This document shows, piece after piece, positions 34,563 to 64,000 of a stretch of DNA of 64,000 nucleotides; within the stretch, counting starts at the first letter, position 1; every line of letters begins with the position of its first letter. Origin of the DNA: Sphaerolaimus hirsutus (Eukaryota > Nematoda > Chromadorea > Monhysterida > Sphaerolaimidae); contig OZ038456.1 in NCBI GenBank assembly GCA_964036195.1, positions 15,438,001-15,502,000 of the forward strand, in the 5' to 3' direction. Below the pieces are notes generated by a model. That model saw only the letters and a program-made list of their open reading frames with translations. It was not told the DNA's origin and did no database searches. Made by a program: the position numbers and the translations under genes.

Positions 34563-34831
34563 AACCGCATTACTTGATGGCAATTGAAACGCAATAAGTA
34601 AAAATCCATATTCCTAGTTTTCTCAGCTGGTTTGGTAAAAGTGAGGGAACTCGATTCAGTTCCCGGAATAAATGATGAAAAAGAACACTTGGCGCCCGTT
34701 TTAAAAAAGCACCACGCCGCTATTGTCTCATGTTGCAATTTTTTTCATTTTTCCTGTCACTTCTATATTTCTTTTTCTTTTCCTAACTAGTATCCATCAT
34801 TACCAAACATAAGCTCATTGAACAAACATAT

Positions 34832-35450
34832 AGCTGCGTTTACACTGTCACCTGCGCCGACGAATTTTTTTTGGCTTTCATGTCATGAAAATTGAGTATC
34901 TGTCGTGTCAGACACCAACATCTCGACCACACTTTTTGCCTAGGACAAACATAAATTTTCATATAAAACGTTACCATACACAATAAGATAACGTTTGTTC
35001 TTGTCGTCACAGTTGTCGGTTCCACTTCTTCCATTTTTTCTATGAAGCCTCGTTAACGAGACTACTCAGAGATGGAACCGACAACCTGTGACGACAAGAA
35101 CAAACGCAATTTTATTGTGTATGGTGGTTACGTTATACACTAGCGGCCAGAATAGTTGAGACTTTTCACCATAGAGAAATGGGACGCTAGGAGTCCACCA
35201 CACTTTTGTTGCTTCTCAGTCGCTTGTCCCTGGCCCACTTTTGATGCTGTTGAAGAAGTGGAACCGACAACTGTGACGACAAGAACAAACGTTATCTTAT
35301 TGTGTATGGTAACGTTTTATATGAAAATTTATGTTTGTCCTAGGCAAAAAGAGTGGTTGAGATGTTGGTGTCTGACACGACAGATACTCAATTTTCATGA
35401 CATGAAAGCCAAAAAAAAATTTCGGCACACGTGACAGTGTAAACGCAGCT
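34832..35450. mobile_element. Foldback element, AGCTGCGTTTACACTG ends
   Basis: Arms of about 200 bases: AGCTGCGTTTACACTGTCAC at the left, and AGTGTAAACGCAGCT at the right. The same long ORF reading appears once on each strand (34840-35034 and 35156-35434), as expected from an inverted repeat. A relative with the same ends is at 49648-50045. Confidence 0.88.
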
Positions 35451-35505
35451 TAAGCGAAAAAAAAAAGACAAAGACAAGTGGCAGAGCATGTAACTTTTTT
35501 CCTGG

Positions 35506-35755
35506 TATACTCGGCGTACATGATACTCTGCCCTCGCACTGATTTATGTCTCGTGTTGGAAGCGTGCCAATGATCATTAAATCATGCGATTTCCGTCAAA
35601 AGATTTAAAAAATTCATCGATGTGAATATGTTAATGAATAACATTATAACAACAATCAATTTTTTTATCTTTTTATGAAACTCGCACGCGTTAACCATCG
35701 TTGGCACACATCCAGCGGGAACCACGCGTGCAAGGTGTAAAGTAACCGGAGTATA
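35506..35755 (+). mobile_element. TATACTCGG element, copy 2
   Basis: TATACTCGGCGTACATGATA to GTAACCGGAGTATA, same interior as at 14608-14855. Confidence 0.75.
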
Positions 35756-35946
35756 TCCTAAATACTATGTCGTGTTTAGTAATCTTTTTGAGCTTGAATG
35801 CCACAAATTTGAACGCACAAAATTTGTCACCAGGACAGTATATACAGACAAATCGATTTGACAGAAAAATATCCAATCGAAATAACAATCACCCCCGGGG
35901 GGTATTTCGAGGAAATACGGTACATAAATATGTTAAGTATATAGAG

Positions 35947-36092
35947 CACTCACAGACCCTTTGTTAAATGCCCTGTAAAATGTCAAATAGTTCGCCACTT
36001 TACATGACTTTTGACATGTCACAGCCCACAGGGCATGTCACTTTGGATGACATTTGACATTTTGCAGGGCATTTTACAGGGTCTGAGAGTGC
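35947..36092. mobile_element. Small inverted-repeat element, GCACTCACAGACCC ends
   Basis: GCACTCACAGACCC and GGGTCTGAGAGTGC at the ends. The interior repeats CCTGTAAAATGTCAAAT and its complement. Relatives at 780-960, 25985-26105, 45605-45735 and 50938-51281. Confidence 0.7.
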
Positions 36093-36571
36093 ATTTAGAG
36101 GCTGGATCTGTTACCCTCCCGATTCTTTCAGGCAGCCCGATTGGCTGTATTCAAACATTATCACCGTTAAATGTATCCATTACAAAAATCCCCAGGTGAT
36201 TTGTATTCTTCAAAATATAATATATAAATAAGAAAATACAATAAAAATCGGACAATTTTATATTTATGTTCTAGAGTTTTTTTTCTAGGGAGATTTCCAT
36301 CATTACCTATATTTCCTTTTTGAGAACATGCTAACTTATTTTTATTTTGGAGAATGTGCTCAAGGCCAAAATATTTCGAGGAAACAAAAAAGCCACTAAA
36401 ATTATACACGTCCGTTAAATGACACTCCACTTCGGTATTTTAAATGTTATTTTGTATTTTTGGAAAACGCTGAGTCTTGACGGGATCTCAAAATTTAAAT
36501 TTTTCAAATTTTGAATTCAACAGAATTTAAAAAGAATAGTTTGCAGACGGACTAAATAAATAAATTCAAAT

Positions 36572-36826
36572 ATGAAAGTGCCCCCAATAACAAATTTCCA
36601 ACTACCCACCCCGCGCAAAAGAATCAGGAGAAAATATCAAAAGTATGCGGTAAATTTGTGTAAATATTTACATGTAAATGTTAACAGAGAACGAAAGAAA
36701 CATCAAAAGGCAACATTCGGAAGGAAAAATATAAATGAAAAAGAAATGAAACAGAGTATTTATGATAATTTTGAGGTTTATATCAGCCAACCCCAGACTT
36801 GTTGTTCAAACCGTAACGATAAATGA
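36572..36826 (+). CDS. Unrecognised basic ORF, 84 residues
   Basis: Lys/Arg/Asn-rich (RKRIRRKYQKYAVNLCKYLH), in AT-rich intergenic DNA between the two genes. High Lys/Asn content is expected by chance in AT-rich sequence. No family recognised. Confidence 0.12.
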   Translation: MKVPPITNFQLPTPRKRIRRKYQKYAVNLCKYLHVNVNRERKKHQKATFGRKNINEKEMKQSIYDNFEVYISQPQTCCSNRNDK

Positions 36827-37232
36827 TTAAATAAAATATAAATGTCGACTAGTTTAGCATTCACAGTACTGGAACTATATAAGTTGGCAATAAAATCCGA
36901 GAAAAGAAAATAATCATATAGCTCTGATAATAATAAAAAAATTCCAACAGCACTTCGATTTCCACAGACGAAAAAGGAAGAAATGACTGAGGCCTTCTGT
37001 GCATGTGAACCCGGTGCGGATGTAGATCCTAATATTCACTCAAAATGGCTAATTTTCATAAGATCCTTTTTATAGATTTTCACCTTCAAAATCACTAGTT
37101 CATGTGTTTTATTGTCTATTTTCAGCTATTTTTTGTAGTACATGTGCTTATATACCCATTTTTAGTTATTTTTCACCTACTTTTAGCGATTTTTCTACCT
37201 TTTTACTACATCTTGAAAAAGCCTATATAATG

Positions 37233-38188
37233 CAGAGTTGTACAAATACTGGTATTATTGGAAAACGTAAACGTAAACGTAAATACCTTTTCCAAATCAA
37301 AAGTATAAATACTAAAACGTAAGGTATTTCTTAAATACCTGGGAAAACGTAAAATAAAACGTAAAATTTTTATCAAGTGCTTCCACTGTGAGAGGACATA
37401 AAAGCCATGTTTTTACAACATTACAGTTGTTCTTATGATCTCCACCCACATTATCTGCTTTTATTTTATCTAGAGGGATGAAAAATAGTGAATTTTTGGA
37501 GGAACGAAAAATGAGACAGTGATGCTGTGATTATCACCACCTGGTTTTGGGATGTCACTGTGATGACATGTCGTTTTGTTGCATCGTGCATTTATTGTCG
37601 TCATCACCAAACTCATTCATTGACAGTTCAGTATGCAATTTATTTTGAAGACATTTGATTGATGGGTAAAACCAGCGTGCACCAAATTAGCATTCACAGA
37701 ACGATCACATAGACTGCGCAATGAACACCCACCTCAATTCAGTTTTAATATTTTCCATACCTAAATGGTATTTTTTGTGTACATATTTACATAGGTGAGT
37801 GTTGCGGAGTGCGAACAGAAAGCATTATGTCTAATGTCTATTCGCGGGGGGTTGTGAAGCTTTTTTAAAGTTGACATTTTACTTAGTCGATGGTTTGAAA
37901 ATATTTAAATTACTTTAAAAGTATACGTTGAACTTAATACAATGCTTACAAATTGTGATATAGTTATTCATTTGGGACCTTTTACACATTGTTTGAAAGT
38001 GCATTTCTGAGAATAAGCTATTAAATGTTTTCTCAAATAACGTTTTTTACGTTTTCTGTGGTACCCGGGTATTTTGGCCAGGAAAACGTAACAAAACGTA
38101 ATGGTATTTTTTGAAAACGTAAACGTAAGTATAAATACCCGAATAACCGGGTATTTCGGGTAAACGTAAATACGTTTTTCCAACTCTG
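37233..38188 (+). mobile_element. hAT-like element, CAGAGTTGTACAAATAC family, copy 1
   Basis: The ends are CAGAGTTGTAC and CCAACTCTG. The exact 8-bp direct repeat ATATAATG lies on both sides (37225-37232 and 38189-38196). The interior holds AAACGTAAACGTAAA repeats at both ends and unique sequence between. The copy at 63105-63953 is nearly identical over most of its length. No intact transposase. Confidence 0.88.
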
Positions 38189-38436
38189 ATATAATGAACC
38201 CCCAATTTCCCTAAGATTTTTTCATACTATCCATACCTCCAGAGGATCTATCCAACTCCCTGGGGGGTCTAAATCTAGAATACCCCTGACATGCACAGCG
38301 GGTAAACATGCACAGAGGCACAGGCTCGGAAGAAATGTGGCTGTCCTCACACAGCGAGCAAGATTTGGAGTTAACAGGAAGTCAACTGAATTGGACAAAA
38401 ATCACAAACAAGAGCCATAATTTTGTCCACAAACAT

Positions 38437-60905
<22,469 letters not shown>

Positions 60906-61025
60906 GGTGGACAGCGACTCGCCGAGCGGACGGGTCGATTTTTCTTTTACTTTTATATTTTTTATTTTTCGGTAAAATTCTGAGATGGATACGCGCTGTC
61001 GGAAAAGAATACTGCTTTGGTGTTC

Positions 61026-61031
61026 TTTATA
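61026..61031 (-). promoter_or_regulatory. Possible TATA box upstream of the MLK start
   Basis: TATAAA on the minus strand, about 120 bases 5' of the proposed start codon, with TCTCAGAA (initiator-like) about 45 bases downstream. Weak evidence only. Confidence 0.2.
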
Positions 61032-61409
61032 GCGCGTTTACAATTTACGGCTGACGATAGACAGCATCGATTTGTGCACATCTGACCAGGGTTGGTTTTA
61101 TAAAAATTCATTTTAGTAAAATTGTATAAAAATTGTATAAAAATTTTATTTTATTTTAATTTTATTCTTGTTTCATTTTATTTTATTTTGTTTTATTCCC
61201 AAAAGTCATTAATAAAATAAAATGACACCATTTTACAAAAAATTTACAAAAATTGTACAAAAATTTTACAAAAAATCAGAATCATGCATGCAAGGCCAGA
61301 AAAATGTTATAATTAGACCTATACATGAAAAACCTATGACAAATTTTCCCCTTACTTTTCAAAAATTGCATGCAGTAGGTATTGTTAGCTGGCTGCAAGT
61401 GGGGAGTTC

Positions 61410-61905
61410 CGTTCTAAAAGTGCACAAGCGCCAAATCCAGAAAAATCGAGTTAGCTGTGGATTCGACATCCACGTATAATTCTGCCCATTTTGGTAAAAA
61501 AATGAGTGTTATAGTCCATTTCGTTCCCGAGATACGTACATGCTGATTTAAATAAAAAAACACGATTTTCACATCGTAAGTGCACATATCCAACGTGAAA
61601 ATCAACAGTTTCACGCCGTAAATGCATAAGTCACACTCGGGCCACAATAGTTTCATTTCATAAGTGCATATCTCCAAAAAAAAGTTTCATTTCCAAAAGT
61701 GCACGCGTGCTTCAGATTCGGCGGGAAGAGGATGCTGAAATCCCCATACAAAATGGAGTTTCATTTCCAAAAGTGCACGCGTGCATTTTTGGAGTTTCAC
61801 GTCGTAAGTGCACATATCCATAAAAGTTTCATATCGAAAGTTAACATATCCATAATGTTTCACGGAAGAAATGCATATATCCATAATGATGCAGAGGGAA
61901 GGATA
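61410..61905. repeat. AAAAGTGCACGCGTGC repeat block
   Basis: Repeated TTTCATTTCCAAAAGTGCAC and AAGTGCACATATCCA units, the reverse of the block at 16780-17200. Confidence 0.6.
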
Positions 61906-62029
61906 TTGCATTCAGGCGTCATTTGCGACCAGTTCTGGTCGCTTAATTGCTTTCTGCGCGATTAGCGGTGACGCGGGCGAATATCATGAGCCCTTCACTT
62001 TCGTTTGTTCAATACGCAAGTTGGAAATT

Positions 62030-62530
62030 GGACGAGGGCCAAGTTGTAATAAGTGTAGCGATCCTTTTTTAATAAAAAAAGCCATTAATTCAGCCATGTT
62101 TTGGGACACTGGGGACTGGTCCGGCACCTAATTTCTGAGTCGGTGCCGGACGCCATATCTTTAGCTGTAGTTAGGGGATTGATTCGAAATTTTTAGGGCG
62201 TATACTCAAAACCCCCAACTACTAAATACGGGCTTAGGATGGTCGGCGACCCACCTGAGTGTGGGCCGCCGTAAACATGAATATTTTTTTGAAGAAATCG
62301 CCGTCCACGCGAGGTCCGGCACCTCGTGTTCTTACAGTATAACGGGCTGCCAATCTAAAACTGTTGGGGGGAATTGATCGAAATTTTTAGGGGGTGTACA
62401 CGACATCCCCCACTGCTTTTCATGGAAGTTTGAGCCCCCGCCCTGGCGACCCCCTTAAGAGTGGACTGCTGGAAAATAAAATGATATTTTTGAGAATTCA
62501 CTGTCCAGGTTTGGCACTGGACAACATGAT
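62030..62530. repeat. GTCCGGCACC / GGCGACCC repeat family
   Basis: GGTCCGGCACC, GTGCCGGACG, GGTCGGCGACCCACC and CGAAATTTTTAGG units, shared with 18300-19870. Confidence 0.5.
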
Positions 62531-62655
62531 ATCTTGATGGAATCTAGGATATGATTTAAGGTAAAAATTCATGTAAACAACATTGCCCCAAAAATCAACC
62601 ATGGAGGAGATTTGATGGGGGTCAACACTAGTGATGTTAAAGGCACCGGGAAAAA

Positions 62656-62835
62656 TGGCACCGCACCGCACCGGCACCTTTGCCAACGCATGAAAAGGGC
62701 ACCTGGCACCCTGGGGCACCGGCCAGAAAATGGCACCGCACCGCACCGGCACCTTTGCCAACGCATGAAAAGGGCACCTGGCACCCTGGAGCACCGACCA
62801 CAAAATGGCACCGCACCGCACCGGCACCAGTGCTA
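62656..62835. repeat. Tandem repeat, 75-base unit, about 2.4 copies
   Basis: TGGCACCGCACCGCACCGGC starts at 62656, 62731 and 62806. The whole block (62640-62915) is rich in GGCACC. Confidence 0.85.
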
Positions 62836-63104
62836 TTCGGAAAAAAATGGCACCGGCACCGAAGGGCACCGGTGGGTTGCCGGTGCTAGCACCGAAAGGC
62901 ACCGCACCGGGCTGAAATTTCCGAAGTAAATATCAGGCAGTTTCTCAGTGGCCACACCTTCGGAAGTGCATATTTCCATGAATTTTCTACCGATTTTGAT
63001 GGTTGAGCACTTAAAATGATCAGAATGATGTGGCAATCACTTTGTATGAAGCAATTACAATTATTAAAAATGGAAGCTAAAATATTTAATACACTACAAT
63101 GCCC

Positions 63105-63953
63105 CAGAGTTGTACAAATACTGGTATTTTTGGAAAACGTAAACGTAAACGTAAATACCTTTTCCAAATCAAAAGTATAAATACTAAAACATAAGGTATT
63201 TTTTAAATACCTGGGAAAACGTAAAATAAAACGTAAACGTAAAAATTTTATTAAGTGCTTCCACTGTGAGAGGACATAAAAAGCCATGTTTTTACAACAT
63301 TATGGTTGTTCCTATGATCTCCACCAACATTATCTGCTTTTATTTTATCTAGAGGGATGAAAAATAGTGAATTTTTGAAGGAACGAAAAATGAGACAGTG
63401 ATGCTGTGATTATCACCACCTGGTTTTGGGATGTCACTGTGATGACATGTCGTTTTGTTGCATCGTGCATTTATTGTCATCATCACCAAACTCATTCATT
63501 GACAGTTCAGTATGCAATTTATTTTGAAGACATTTGATTGATGAGTAAAACCAGCGTGCACCAAATTAGCGTTCACAAAACGATCACACAGACCGCACAA
63601 TGAACACCCACCTCAATTCAGTTCTAATATTTTCAATACCTAAATGGTATTTTTTGTGTATGTACATATTTACATAGGTGAGTGTTGCGGAGTGCGAACA
63701 GAAAGCATTCTGTCTAATGTATATTCCTTTGGTACCTTTTACACATTGTTTGAAAGTGCATTTCTGAGAAAATAAGCTATTAAATGTTTACTTAAATAAC
63801 GTTTTTTACGTTTTCTCTGGTACCCGGGTATTTTGGCCAGGAAAACGTAACAAAACGTAATGGTATTTTTTGAAAACGTAAACGTAAACGTAAGTATAAA
63901 TACCCGAATAACCGGGTATTTCGGGTAAACGTAAATACGTTTTTCCGACTCTG
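63105..63953 (+). mobile_element. hAT-like element, CAGAGTTGTACAAATAC family, copy 2
   Basis: The ends are CAGAGTTGTAC and CCGACTCTG. The exact 8-bp duplication CAATGCCC flanks it (63097-63104, 63954-63961). It lacks about 110 bases present in copy 1 at 37233-38188. Confidence 0.9.
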
Positions 63954-64000
63954 CAATGCCCATAGCCACTATTGTCTACTGATTGGAGTCGTTGCTGTAC

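Noticed and set aside
34840..35434. Two nearly identical ORFs on opposite strands
   Set aside because: They are the two arms of one foldback element, not a duplicated gene.
62498..62929. Long repetitive ORFs on both strands near 62.5-62.9 kb
   Set aside because: They are produced by the 75-base tandem repeat, whose length is a multiple of three and so keeps frames open.

Overview
The window is nuclear DNA from an animal, most likely an invertebrate. It carries intron-rich genes with GT-AG introns, the encoded proteins belong to animal families, and the sequence between exons is packed with small inverted-repeat transposons. I see no bacterial operons, no CRISPR array, and no rRNA or tRNA gene. 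The species cannot be named from the sequence; an arthropod or another protostome is only a guess.

Two protein-coding genes can be rebuilt exon by exon. Both lie on the minus strand, one after the other. (1) 60905 down to 38437: a mixed-lineage kinase (MLK / Slipper, MAP3K9/10/11/21 family) in 24 coding exons, about 1454 residues. Its order is an N-terminal low-complexity region, SH3, kinase domain, leucine-zipper segment, basic stretch plus CRIB-like motif, and a long Ser/Pro/Gly-rich tail. The reading phase closes across all 23 introns. (2) 31804 down to 23276: a beta-1,3-glucosyltransferase (B3GLCT) homologue, 13 exons and 522 residues found, ending in the ER-retention-like tetrapeptide KSEL. 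Its first exon, with signal peptide and start codon, was not found.

Layout. 1-23.0 kb: no recognisable gene, apart from a few unsupported small ORFs; the region is filled with MITEs and foldback elements. 23.3-31.8 kb: B3GLCT, with elements in most larger introns. 31.8-38.4 kb: intergenic, mostly mobile elements. 38.4-60.9 kb: the MLK gene; its largest intron (about 6 kb, 49466-55436) holds several transposons. 60.9-64.0 kb: upstream of the MLK gene, with repeats including a second copy of an element also found at 37.2 kb.

The two genes act in unrelated processes: JNK-pathway signalling in the cytoplasm, and O-fucose glucosylation of thrombospondin repeats in the ER. Nothing in the sequence shows that they are co-regulated. 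The most unusual features are poly-C tracts serving as polypyrimidine tracts at several MLK splice acceptors, and several hAT-like MITE families whose 8-bp target-site duplications can still be read, including nested insertions.
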